Part shown: in pieces, positions 25,761 to 36,678 of the stretch | Position numbering within the stretch: position 1 is the first letter of the stretch | Layout of the letters: each line of letters starts with the position of its first letter | From: Pseudophaeomoniella oleicola | Lineage: Eukaryota > Ascomycota > Eurotiomycetes > Phaeomoniellales > Phaeomoniellaceae | Length of the DNA stretch: 64,000 nt | Direction: 5' to 3' | Assembly (NCBI GenBank): GCA_003868215.1 | Contig: QWDQ01000043.1 | Coordinates: 1-64,000 of the forward strand | Made by a program: the position numbers and the translations under genes | The notes under the pieces: model-generated | Seen by the model: the letters and a program-made list of their open reading frames with translations, nothing else | The model's database searches: none | Told to the model about the DNA's origin: nothing

Positions 25761-26952
25761 CTATGCCACCGTCTCGGCAGTTTCACCTTCAGCAACAACA
25801 GGGACAGGTAACCCTCGGCTAGGGCTCTGTAATACTAGTTGCTCGTGCCTCCTCGCTCTTAAGAAATCGCTTACTGCTCGAATCAAAATGAACCAACCAA
25901 CAATCATGAGTATATAAGAAAGCCACTCGCTGCTGGCGACGGAAGAGAGACCACCACCATTGCTGTCACCACCAGAACCTCCCGCAGGATTCTCAGAGGT
26001 AACGGCATTGGGGTTAAAGTCATGTGCATTCGGATCCGTTGGCGCCCCAGCGAATTGACCTGGATCAGCAGTGTCCGAGCCGCCACCGCCGCCGCCGGAC
26101 CCCTTCATATAAAAACCATACTGAACAAGTGTAAGGCCGAGACCGGCTCGTGAACCGTTTTTTGCGGCGTGAGTGGTGTGAAGGAGATAGGTGAGGAGGA
26201 AGCCGACGAGTTGGAATGACATCGAAATCATGCCGTTCCATATAAATGAAAACACTGAGCCGACTGGAAGGCCGTCGACATAGACTTCATCACTAGCCAT
26301 ACCTGGAGCTACAATTGTTGTTTCCCAATACGGCGGAGTAGCGTCGGCAGCGGCTTGTTCGTAAGACTATGAAACATGTCAGTGTGAAGTCTGAGTCTAG
26401 GCAGAGGCATACGACTTACCGGAGGCTTATCATCAAGTTTCTCGCCAGCTTCGGGTTTCGCGGCAAGATTAGCGAAAACGCCATCGTTCGTTGAACGCAT
26501 TGATCTGCTCGTCTGTGCTACGCCAGGAAATTCCGTCACCCTCCTAACTACCTGCGGGGTTGGCCTGCTTTCTTGCGGTGGCGTGGGTACATTCGGATTT
26601 GTGTCGCGAGCATCCGCATTGCCGCGCATTAAACGCTGTCTGTCGTCGCCTTGATCATCTTCACTATCAGAACCATGACCGTCATCGAAGGTATCTGCCA
26701 GGGTCTGTTCTGCTTCATTCGCAAGCGGGTCTTCGGAGAGGAGATGGCGAGAGGCAGGTGACGATGCTCGGGATCGAAAGGACGGTGGTGGTGATGAAGG
26801 TACTGAAGGATGAAGGGTTGCAGATATTACTGGGAACTCCTCGTCGTCGTGACCTTGCACCTGTACCGATCATTAGACATTGAATACTGTGATCGAGTCG
26901 TCACGGGCTGACGATCATTGAAACTCACCCGCTCGTAGCCCGAGTGGGCCAT
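25761..26952 (-). CDS. BSD2: Bsd2-like Rsp5/NEDD4 adaptor (NDFIP family membrane protein)
   Basis: Membrane adaptor of Golgi/endosomes that recruits the HECT ligase Rsp5 to cargo such as metal transporters for vacuolar sorting. Three exons (26952-26929, 26860-26420, 26366-25761) encode 356 aa. The 8-residue first exon MAHSGYER joins VQGHDDEE, the conserved family start. Residues 1-145 are acidic and disordered. The core begins KPPSYEQAAADATPPYWETT, giving a PPSY motif for WW domains and PPYW, then DEVYVDGLPVGSVFSFIWNGMIS and two close transmembrane spans (SMSFQLVGFLLTYLLHTTHA, then LTLVQYGFY). A Gly/Asn-rich loop precedes a third span (YILMIVGWFILIRAV). The PPSY motif is created across the last splice junction, so intron retention would destroy it. 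Divergent from the CBP6-like gene. Confidence 0.92.
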
Positions 26953-27391
26953 CTCTTCGATGAAATCTGAGTACTCTCGACCAGAAAAACAGAACGCTGC
27001 TTGCAGAAGAGAAAAAGGTCGAAGGACTGTAGGGATGGAGAATGCGAGATGAAGAAGATCAGGAAGATTGTTGACGATGGAGGTGAGGTCGTCGATTGTG
27101 AATCAAGTGAGCCAAGGGATTGTGGCGCATAAGACAGACGAGTCCGGCATAAAATACATTATATTACATCTGTAATGATACCGTAAAAGGTCATCTTCCG
27201 GGTCGTTCGAGACAGTTTTGATACAGATCAAGACCCTTTTGAGACCCACCTGTAGATTTGCATGACGCCTGTACTTTTGCACATGTTCAATCGCTACGAC
27301 CATGGAGCATCGCGAGTGTCCTTCTTAGTCGCATGGAGTAATAAATGCCAATGTAAAATCTGGTTGTGATCAACCAACTTCAACGTCCAAT
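26953..27391. promoter_or_regulatory. Divergent promoter region BSD2 / CBP6-like
   Basis: 439 bp between two divergent start codons. I recognise no specific element. Confidence 0.4.
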
Positions 27392-27895
27392 ATGTCGAAA
27401 CCTACATCTGTGAGTCCACCTTTCTGCAGAAGGTCTGCAGAAGGTCTTCCGTTGCATGCTAACACGCCGTGATTATAGCTGGCCGCACGACACTGGGCGC
27501 GTATTCTATCTAGATGGCCTGAGGACCGCATGAGACCGCAATGGGTCTCCGTGCAGACGGTCATGGCAAAGCGCCTGGAAAAGCAGAAGACTTTGAGTTC
27601 TAGCGCACCAAGCGAAGCAGCAACAAAAGTCACAGGCAACGATGCTCTTGTGACCCCCGAGAAAGATACCATACCGACCTGGAATGAGGCAAGAGAACTG
27701 GCGCAAGCAAATGCCATGTATTCTTTATTAGAGAACCGTTACATGAGCGAGTACCCGCTTCCAGAAGGACTGAGGTACCCACAAAGCAAACCGACACATT
27801 ACGACGATGTACTCCGGGAATTCGAAGAGGCGCCAGATCGATCATGGCTGCAACGACTATGGTTAAGGGTGAAGGGATCTGTGCGATTACAATGA
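27392..27895 (+). CDS. CBP6: Cbp6/UQCC2-like complex III assembly factor
   Basis: Predicted mitochondrial-matrix protein that, with Cbp3, promotes cytochrome b translation and its delivery to complex III. Two exons (27392-27409, 27479-27895) give 144 aa; the first encodes only MSKPTS. The family-like part is at the N-terminus: ARHWARILSRWPEDRMRP then VQTVMAKRLEKQ, the amphipathic pattern of UQCC2/Cbp6. The second half (EARELAQANAMYSLLENRYMSEYPLPEGLRYP, HYDDVLREFEEAP, WLQRLWLRVKGSVRLQ) fits filamentous-fungal relatives as I recall them. The intron has a GTGAGT donor and a TTATAG acceptor. The assignment rests on a short motif and is moderate. Confidence 0.7.
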
Positions 27896-28500
27896 TTCAG
27901 GGGAGGGAGAAGATGCCTGCGAAGTGATTGTCAGACTACTCAGCCCTCTACCCTCATCTGACGAAGCAAGAAAAAGAGGCAACATATATTTCTAATCAAT
28001 GTATATTTTTTCGCGAGGAAAACCTCCTCGCTTGTGTTTGTACAAGATGAAGTCTTGATTTCTGAGGCCATGATTTCTAGTGAGGAGAGAACTCTACCTA
28101 GTGAGGAGCGACGTACTTTACAAGATAATATACAAATATGCCTAGTCCGTAGGCCCGTTTAATGAGAAGAAATGCACAGACCGCCGTTGAAAATTCCAGG
28201 AGTACACCCTAGGATGCCAAATGTTCCCTCAGTGTTCTCTTTCACTGAAGGAATTGCGCAAGAGATGGAGGAGAAAAATCCCCTTCTGCAGAAAAGCAGG
28301 CATCGTGATCAGTCTACAATCACAAGGCTGAACAAACTCGTGATGACCTATCCCTAGACACTTTCTGCAGCGACGTAATTCGTCATGGGTCCACAAAGCT
28401 GAACGAGATATCCAGATCAATAGCTTCATGTCAAATCTTCGAATCTTGGTGGGCACGATGTACCAGCGGGCAAACGACCATATAGATTCCTGTGAATCCA
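27896..28500. other. Convergent 3' flanks CBP6-like / COQ9
   Basis: Space between converging stops. It includes a short near-repeat of CTAGTGAGGAG (28077-28110). No gene seen. Confidence 0.5.
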
Positions 28501-29414
28501 TCATATAAGTTCTTGCACAACCTTTTCTTTAATGAACTCTTCATAAAGGGACTTGCCGCGATCTTGGTTTCCAAGGGACATTTGTCCACCACCGAGCGAG
28601 AGCTGATTGGCAGCTCTCAGCCACTGCAGTAGGTAGAAGTGAAGCGACGTCGTTTGTTTTATACCTTAACACCCATACTTCTCCCAAAGTTGAGTGCACT
28701 TCCCGCCCAAAATCCTACGTACTGTCCCACGCCACCTACGGCTTTTCCCATCGTCATAACATCTTGGAGTCTTCGGTCCAAGAAGGCTTCGGTATCTTTA
28801 AAATCTTTCGACTTGTCTCGCGTCATATATAACTCGGTACTGGCGTATATTGCTGCCAGAGAAGCCCTTTTGCTGTACCACGAGAACGTGACGTCCGTGT
28901 CGGATGCGAGATACCAGATCTCGTCAGAGAGGAGGGAGAGCTCCCGGAGAGACTGTGGGATATTGCCGGCAAGTGAAGAGAGGGCCAAGGCACCTCCAAG
29001 ATGCGGCACAAGACCGTCATCTACATTCGCTCTCAGTCTCTCTAGCGTAAGCAATCGTACCTTCCTCGCGATGCCCAGCTTTGCTTTCTCATCGTCAAAT
29101 TGTACTCTATCTTTCAGGGCCAGGCGTCTCGTCGTTCTGTAGTATTGAACAAGGTCGAATGCGCCGCGAGGAAAGAGTTGAACAGATACGTCAAGGTATC
29201 CAGCTTCACGAGCTCCAAGCAGGAGCGAATGGTCGCTAAATCCGTACTTTGGCACATGCGACAAAGCCTGCGAAAGTATCTTCGTCTGCGCTGGTGGATA
29301 TGGAGGTTCATCGGTGAATGATGCGGAATAGTAGGTCCTGAGAGATGTCCGAGGCAACCTGTAGGGTCGGAGATGTCTGCAAAATCGTAGACTCGATGAC
29401 GGACATTGCGCCAT
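28501..29414 (-). CDS. COQ9: Ubiquinone biosynthesis protein Coq9
   Basis: Lipid-binding protein of the mitochondrial inner membrane that supports Coq7 and the CoQ synthome. Two exons (29414-28665, 28623-28501) encode 290 aa. The start is a clear presequence (Arg/Ser-rich RFCRHLRPYRLPRTSLRTYY, no acids). The COQ9/TetR-like helical domain follows: ILSQALSHVPKYGFSDHSLLLGAREAGYLDVSVQLFP, a DLVQYYRTTRRLAL helix, then the lipid-binding half with IPQSLRELSLLSDEIWYLASDTDVTFSWYSKRASLAAIYASTELYM and the amphipathic end helix ALNFGRSM. The last exon adds 41 residues (WLRAANQLSLGGGQM to QELI) using an AAG/GTATAA donor and CTGCAG acceptor. If unspliced, translation stops two codons past the donor, so the C-terminal tail depends on splicing. 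Confidence 0.9.
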
Positions 29415-32400
29415 ATTACTGATAGACCCTCGGTGTCCTCTGATCGATGGAGGGTAAACAGGTCAATTGACCGCTCGCAGAAGAGATAAGACTTTCCTTG
29501 CAGCGTGTAGAGAATTGAATCTCGAGGCTACTACAGTACTCGATAAGGTGACGGTGAATGTACCGGTTTTGATGCAACAGTACGGGACTCGTAGGACCTA
29601 TCAAAGTATGGAGGTCCAACTCCACCGCCTATTTCGCCATGTGGACCGCTCAACTCTGCCAACGACCGTCACTTCAATTATTCTGTTCATACCCTCTCAA
29701 CACCAGCCTCAAATATATTTACAAAGAGCTGCGAATCAGATCCCAGGAACTGTTTTCATAACGGGGATTGGGAGAATGCGTTCAAGACACGAAGGAGCTG
29801 GACCTCAGCACCAGGAACTCAAGCTAGGGGCCGCACTAAGATCAACACATGAGAATCAATCATTGGCTGGAAGCAGCTATTGATCATTAATTGTCTCTCA
29901 AGATGACTCTCCTGTTGTTCTAGTCGTGAACTGGCAAAGAATACGAGCTGTGGAAAGCGTCTATCTACACATACTAAGACCACGAGTGTCGGAGAGCCAC
30001 AAGATCATCATTGGCAAAGTCGGTATTTATTTTGCATTATTACTCTGCGTACTCCATTTTGCGTGATCATTCAAGAGTCGCTGAACAGTTAAGTCTATAA
30101 CTTATGAGGCGATCTCTCTGAGTGGGATATGCTAATGCAGATGGATGAAACAACCACTGGTCTTTCAGCTAGCATCATCGATAGTCTGATTGGAGTCATT
30201 TGATTAGATCCCTGTCCATGAGTTGTAGTATTGAAGATATAATATGGCGAGCATGATAGGACCTCAGCTTCTGTATTGGACGCAAGCATTTTCGGCGAAT
30301 CGAAGTCATGTTCACCTGGATACTGCTATAAGTCAGCGGTAATAAATGTGGTCTGACATTGCGTTTGTCATTGGTTGCAACTGTTATCTCTCTATTCTAT
30401 TAGCAGTTTGGGGTCAGGGAAGGAGGAGATATACAATCTCAGCTATGCGTACGTACACATGTCCATCTCAAGCGGTCAGAAATATTTCCCGAGAAGCCCA
30501 GGAATTAGCTATCAGCCTTCCCATGTAGCAAAGGCTTTCTTTCCTCTATCGAACGGCGTTTGCTCGCGCTCGTGCAGATCACTTGACAGAGACAAGAAAG
30601 GTGCCCCATACTCGCTTGATCGAGTCCGTCGCGACGAACACCTGGCTGGTCAATGGTTTGTCTCTTAGATCGCTTCATACTGTTTGATAGCTGATTGCCG
30701 CCGGGGAAGGGACTCCCTGAGGCACCGTCCATGGGATCCCTGTCTGTCTAAAGCATGAAAGCGGGCCAGTCGTGCCCCATCCGTTACGTCCAGCTCGCCA
30801 GTAACTTACTACGTAGCCCTTTATCCCCAAGCCCAGACAGACTGCAAGATTTGCCATGTCAGGAGGAATTGGTGACTTGGGGGAATCACTGTCGCATCAA
30901 AGCAAAGGATGGTTCCCCCATGCCAAAGTAGAATATGGCGTGCGTCCATCCCCTTCATGGTTGGATGAACTTCGTTGCATACTAGTAGGGGTGACCCTTC
31001 CACTTGCTGCTCTACCCCGATACACTATTGGGTAATCTACGGAGCTCACATGACGGTCATCTTGAACCGCTTGGTATCTAGTGGCAGGACGAGAACAGGC
31101 GGCTCGTGCTTTGAAGATGCATCTGCATGCTGGCTCCCGCACATAGAGAGCATTTGCCCTGGCCGATTCATTTCCACGGTTAAACATGCTTGATGAGGCT
31201 CAACAGCCAAACTTAACACCTCCGGGATATTTGGTAGCTTGTGCCAGAAAGTCTTGATGAGACACTACAGCATTCACGCACCCCGGTCAGCTCGGTATAC
31301 TATATCTGGCAATCAATGGTCGCAGTGTAGTCATATGGATTCCAATTCCACCATGGTCCTCAGTGTTGTACGTGGTAACAGAGATAAGTAGCACATGACT
31401 ACCGACCAGTTCCGGCCATACACTAAGGATAAAAGGATGACGCAGTAGAACCCTTCATATGGATAAATTCGATATACCGTACAGTCCGGAAGATATAGGC
31501 AGGATCCATACTAATCACGGTGCTTTGTACGAAGGGGGAGCCGAACCAATACGTCCCGTCGTTCACGTAGGCATAGTTATTAGTAGCAATAGTACTTATG
31601 TAGTAATAGTCCATGGAACCAAGCAACTCGCAAGTTGGAGAAGCGAGAGAGTAATTAATAACAGAGGGAAAGAGAGAAAGAGAAAAGAGAGAAGAGCACA
31701 ATGTGGGGACCCACTCACCCTAAGTTCCAACCTTAGCGACCATCGACCACTACTCTCTCTTCGTTGCTTTTATCACCCCAGTCGCTCTGCACCTTCGATC
31801 ACCCTCCATCACATCCCAAGCCCGCATCCTCAATCAGCGCAAGTTTGCGACCCGGTGCTTTTCAGTCTTACCGTCTTCGGTTCTCTGCGTGTGCCCCAGC
31901 CTAGCCTCGGTGACACATCCTTTCACCTTTGCGCCTGGCCTCCATACGCAGTGTCCACCCTCGCTCATTGCCTGTTGAAATTCGCAACCTTTCGTTCTGT
32001 GTCTAGCTGGCTTGTCTTTTAGTCGCAATCGCCAAGGCAATTCAAACACACCTCTCGCTTTAGTTGCACATCGCGACCCAGACTGCATTGGACGCGATCG
32101 GCCCCCAGTTGTCGAGTGGAAAAAAGGACAGACGGTAATACCTCCGCGCGACCTCGAAGTCTCCATCGGCCCCCCTCCCTAGCCATGAGCAATCATGCGC
32201 ATGGAAAGGGCGGTAGATAGAAGCGGCCCGTTTGGTTCTGCGCAGCTATCAAGATGGTTTAATGCTGACCAATGGTAGAGTAGAACGCCCAGTCCTCGGG
32301 AGCGACGCCATAAACGTGCAGGACGAGCTAGACTACCTCACCAAAGCAAAAGTTCAATCCCTCCTCTGTCATTTGTGTACCACACCCACACAACCTCACT

Positions 32401-32655
32401 CAGTCGATCAAGGACTGATTCAAAGCAGTTGAGTACCTTGACGGTCCGAAGGATACGCTGCAGAAAGCTCGGAAAGCTTTAGTGAGTGATCCACGATCAC
32501 AAGAACATATTGTACAAGGTCCGTATGAGCTTCGCCGCCCTGGTTCCATGAACAGCGAGAGCTGCACCGATCCTGAATAGTCGCAAGTAATACGCAGAAT
32601 TGCTAAACGAGCTCCAGAATCCCTGTTTAGAAGTTATTCTCTTGACCTCCACACA
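29415..32655. other. Gene-poor stretch between COQ9 and GBP2
   Basis: About 3.2 kb with only short open frames of unlike composition. The right end (32500-32655) is probably the 5' UTR and promoter of the RRM gene; 31700-32170 is pyrimidine-rich. No gene supported. Confidence 0.5.
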
Positions 32656-35220
32656 ATGGGTAAGTATTGTACGTTTTTCATTAGCCCTTTCTGTTATAAT
32701 CCACATAGCCTTACTCCTCCATTCATTTGTTACATTCATCTGCCTGCCTTACCCCATCGATCTTACCCTCTTCATCTCTCATCTTTGCGAATATTCACTG
32801 ACTGAGCGCAGCCGACGGATATCGCCCACGGGATGTAAGTATACTTTTATTGTCTCTGAACGTTGAAAAGAACCCCTACCTTCTGAAGTGCATCGGAACT
32901 AAGCAGCCGATGTCTGATATCGATGGAGGCGTCTAACCATCTACGCCCTCCATGGTTCATCGTGGTGCAGGGGCCCTTGTTTGCGCTACTTCACTTCTTT
33001 TTCTCTGTTGCTTCACTGAGTCAACATAACTCCATGGAAGTTGCTATCTCAGAAGTGATGAGTTCTGTCTTCACCGGCATACATTCACCGACTCATCAAC
33101 AAGTGGCCCCACTCGAGCGAATCTTATAAGATCTGCGATAGATCGCGGCTTTCCCTCTTTCCCACGCTCACCATCTTAACACTCTGTTCCCGGCACTGAC
33201 GCTTCTTTGCAGAGAGAAAGGTCGCCTCGCCGCAGATCCAGAAGTCCTAGACGCTCAAGGAGGTCATACTCTCCTCGTAGTCGCTCTCGCAGCCGTGACG
33301 ACTATCGTCGAAACGATCGCCGATCCCGCTCTCCAATGACTGGTACAGGTGCGTCCGGGGGTTATGCAGGGTCGGGATATGGAGGATCTCGTGGTGGCGG
33401 TGGGCCTCCGGCTCGATCTTATGAGGACAGAACGGCAGCGAAAGAGCAAATGATGCAGTCAGTACGCGAATCCTCTCAACAGGACCGTCGTGTTTACGTT
33501 GGCAACTTGTCATATGATGTCAAATGGCACCATTTGAAAGACTTCATGAGACAGGGTTAGTCAAGTCTACCCTTTTCACTCTTTCGTATACTAATCATAT
33601 GCAGCTGGAGATGTTATCTTCGCCGATGTCTTACTACTTCCGAATGGAATGTCGAAGGTGGGCTTCTACGTGTGATGCGGCTGGTTTTTTCTTGGTTTTT
33701 CTTTCGGGTTTTTGTTGGACGTTTGGATTGACGGTTTGGGCCATGGTCCACGGGTCTTTGTAGGGATGCGGGTGAGTCGCACAGATCTATTTTTCTCCTT
33801 CAGTGTGCTGATGGCGTTTTAGGATTGTGGAATACGCTACAAGGGAGCAAGCCCAAAGTGCAGTCAACACACTCAGCAATCAGAACTTGATGGGTCGACT
33901 CGTTTACGTCCGGGAGGTGAGTAATGCATATCGGCGCAACAGGGATTCGCTCATGCGCCATCTTGTTATCACGATCATATATACTGAAACATTCCACTCC
34001 CAATAGGATCGTGAGGCTGAACCTCGATTCACTGGACCTTCCTCTCGCGGAGACTTCGGAGGAGCACCTCGTGGAGGCTTTGGAGGAGGCTTCGGCGGCG
34101 GCGGTTACGGCGGCGGTGGTGGCGCCGCCGGTGGCAGTCGCCAACTCTACATCTCAAACGTTTGTATCCCTCTGCTGCCTTTGTGCTAACACCATATCCA
34201 GAGCAATCGTTGACGTGCATTTAGCTTCCTTTCAACGTCGGCTGGCAAGATCTGAAGGATTTGTTTCGCCAAGCTGGTATGTTCCTTCTTGCCTATTCTT
34301 CTGACCTTTTGGAAAGTATTCTGCGTATTGATGAAGCGAATATTGACGTTTCACTCAAGCCCAAGAGGGTGGTGTCATTCGAGCAGATGTCCACCTCGAT
34401 CCGACCGGTAGACCAAAAGGGACGGGAATAGTCGCTTTTGAGTCCGCTAACGATGCGCGCAACGCTATTCAACAGTTTAATGGATACGACTGGCAAGGCC
34501 GAGCGCTTGAAGTCCGCGAGGATCGCTATGCAAACGCAGCTGGGGGCTTCGGCCGAGGCGGATTTGGCGGAGGCTTTGGTGGCCGTGGAGGCTTCGGCGG
34601 CCGAGGTGGTTTCGGAGGCCGCGGTGGCTTTGGTGGCCGTGGAGGATATGCTGGTGGTGGTGGTGGCGGCGGCTTCGGTGGAGGCGCGGGCGGCGGCGCT
34701 GGCGGTGGCGGTCAATTCACTGGTCCTGGCGCTGCCACCGAACCTGTCGAACCTAACCCGTTCACTGACTATGCAACATCTGGCGGTGAACCCAGCACAA
34801 CGATCTACGTTCGAAATGTGAGTTTTTGCGCTCTGACTCCACTGATGCTCTCCTGCTGACGTTGTTTAGCTCCCATGGGCCACCAGCAACGATGATCTTG
34901 TGGAGCTCTTCACTACCATCGGGAAGGTTGATCGCGGGGAAATCCAGTATGAGCCAAATGGCAGATCAAAGGGCACTGGTGTCGTCCAATTCGAGAAGCT
35001 AGAAGATGCCGAGGAAGCTATCAGTAGGCTCACCCGCAATTTGACTGCATATTGTACTATCCGTAACACTTGCTAACATCTTGCAGACAAGTTCACTGGT
35101 TATATCTACGGAGGCCGTCCTTTGGGCTTGAGCTATGTCAAGTACCTCAGCGCTGAGGGTGGTGGCGATGAGATGGATGCAGAAGGCACTGAGGGCTTGA
35201 CGCAGGACCAGATCATGTAA
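32656..35220 (+). CDS. GBP2: Three-RRM SR-like RNA-binding protein (Gbp2/Hrb1 type)
   Basis: Predicted nuclear poly(A)+ RNA-binding, mRNA export surveillance protein; yeast Gbp2 also binds G-rich telomeric DNA. Eleven coding exons: 32656-32659, 32812-32834, 33213-33555, 33605-33657, 33764-33771, 33823-33916, 34007-34159, 34226-34277, 34360-34817, 34870-35023, 35087-35220; 491 aa. The start reads [20 protein letters not shown], an SR domain typical of the family. RRM1 begins near 103 (RNP2 VYVGNL, RNP1 KGCGIVEY, split by an 8-nt exon). RRM2 has LYISNL and [11 protein letters not shown]3 IYVRNL and KGTGVVQF. Linkers between RRMs are Gly/Phe/Arg-rich (GGFGGRGG units). Exon 9, the longest, carries the large RGG linker. 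Phases agree throughout. It converges on SLM1. Confidence 0.93.
33764..33771 (+). other. 8-nt coding microexon in the GBP2-like gene
   Basis: GGATGCGG lies between a TTTGTAG acceptor and a GTGAGT donor. With the flanking exons it restores KGCGIVEY, the RNP1 motif of RRM1. Leaving it out puts the rest of the gene out of frame. Confidence 0.85.
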
Positions 35221-36678
35221 ATGATCGCTTACTGAGCACATCCTCCAACGTCGTGGTCAACGCCACCAGAGCTATACTCGGACGACTCTATAGATGCCCT
35301 TGCACATATCAGACTGTGCTTAAACCGCGAGGGGAGTCTTTATCACCATAAAAGCTTGTACCAATATTTGTTTTCAGTCTCGTTCCACGCTTCAACCCAA
35401 ATTGCAAACAACGAACGAACGAACGAACGAACGAACGAACGAACGACCGCTCGATCAGTCATCGTTCGTTCGAGGCAGCAGCAGCAGACGAGTGTCTTTT
35501 CTTCACCACATGGGCAAAAACGGTTTCTAGTTTGCCTCTTACAAATAGTTTCCGAGTGCAAGCTACGTACCTAGTAGCTAGCTACAACAAACATTCGTCC
35601 TTCCTTGCCCATAACATTACATACATCGGGTACTCACTCGTATATCATGAATGAGGCTTCGTTCTTGTCTTGCCTGTCTTATTTTTATCTTATCTATTCT
35701 ATCCAAATTTAATAAAACAAAAAGATCTCGTTTTTCTCTTTTTTTCACATTAATATACATACACACACACACGTACAGACACAAGAAGAGAGAGAGAGCA
35801 AGAGACAAAAAGGTTGCTGCTCTCGTTGTTCCATCGAATACTAACTTATTACAGTGATTCAAATAAGTTTCGCTTTTGTTAACCCCCTTTTTTTCTTTTT
35901 TCGTATGTTACAGTAATAAATTGCATAATTAACCTAGGTAAGTAAGTTACAACATATTCATCAATGTAAATTAGTAGTAGGATGAATGAAATGAAGCTAG
36001 GACGTATATACACTTTGATTGACATTTGGTTCAAGTTTGCGAAGTATACATGAAAGAAAGGGGGGGGGTCAGGGAGGATGAAATGATCGGTCAGTAACTA
36101 ATACTTAGTGATAAGAAGAAGATCGAACGAGAAGAAAGGTGTGTGCATGACTTGACTCAGATTAGATTATATCATATGCGATTCCGGTTCCTAACCCGCC
36201 TACTGGTGTCGTACCATATCCTGACATACCCTATCATATCATACCAGACCCCGAGGACCGAATCGTACAGACCTTATCCGACCTTTCCTTGCACCTGCCG
36301 TATCCTTCGCTGTCCCTTTCGAATACACAAGGAGATTCGATCAATTCGTCCAGACGACCCTCATATTCCGTCAAACCGAAACCTAACCTTGAACCGTGAA
36401 CCTCGCTGTCTCTCGACATATCCATCCGGTAAACCGAGATCGAAGCTGGACACGAAAACTGACGCATTGAACTCCACTGCATAAGCGACTGAACGGGAAC
36501 ACCAAATCAGAATCTATAGAACTGTTAAAGCAGACACTTGCATAATATCCTCAAACGAATCCTCTTGTGTCCGGGGCTTCCGGCGCGTACCTTCCCGCCT
36601 TGTACAAGGAATAAGGAGCGATTGTGTGCTTACAAAACCAGAATATTTCGTGTAGACGCGGCCAATTGACAGGTCGTA
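35221..36678. other. Convergent 3' flanks GBP2 / SLM1
   Basis: 1.5 kb without a gene. It contains an ACGA tetranucleotide repeat (35411-35446), T-rich and CA-rich tracts (35700-35900) and a CATATC-rich stretch near 36170-36250. Confidence 0.5.
35411..35446. repeat. (ACGA)n microsatellite
   Basis: Nine tandem tetranucleotides in the 3' flank of the GBP2-like gene. Confidence 0.95.

Noticed and set aside
29467-29883. 138-codon plus-strand frame next to the COQ9 start
   Set aside because: It lacks an early ATG and has no domain; position suggests promoter DNA.
36143-36484. 113-codon plus-strand frame between GBP2 and SLM1
   Set aside because: Built from CATATC-like simple sequence with Arg/Pro/Tyr bias.
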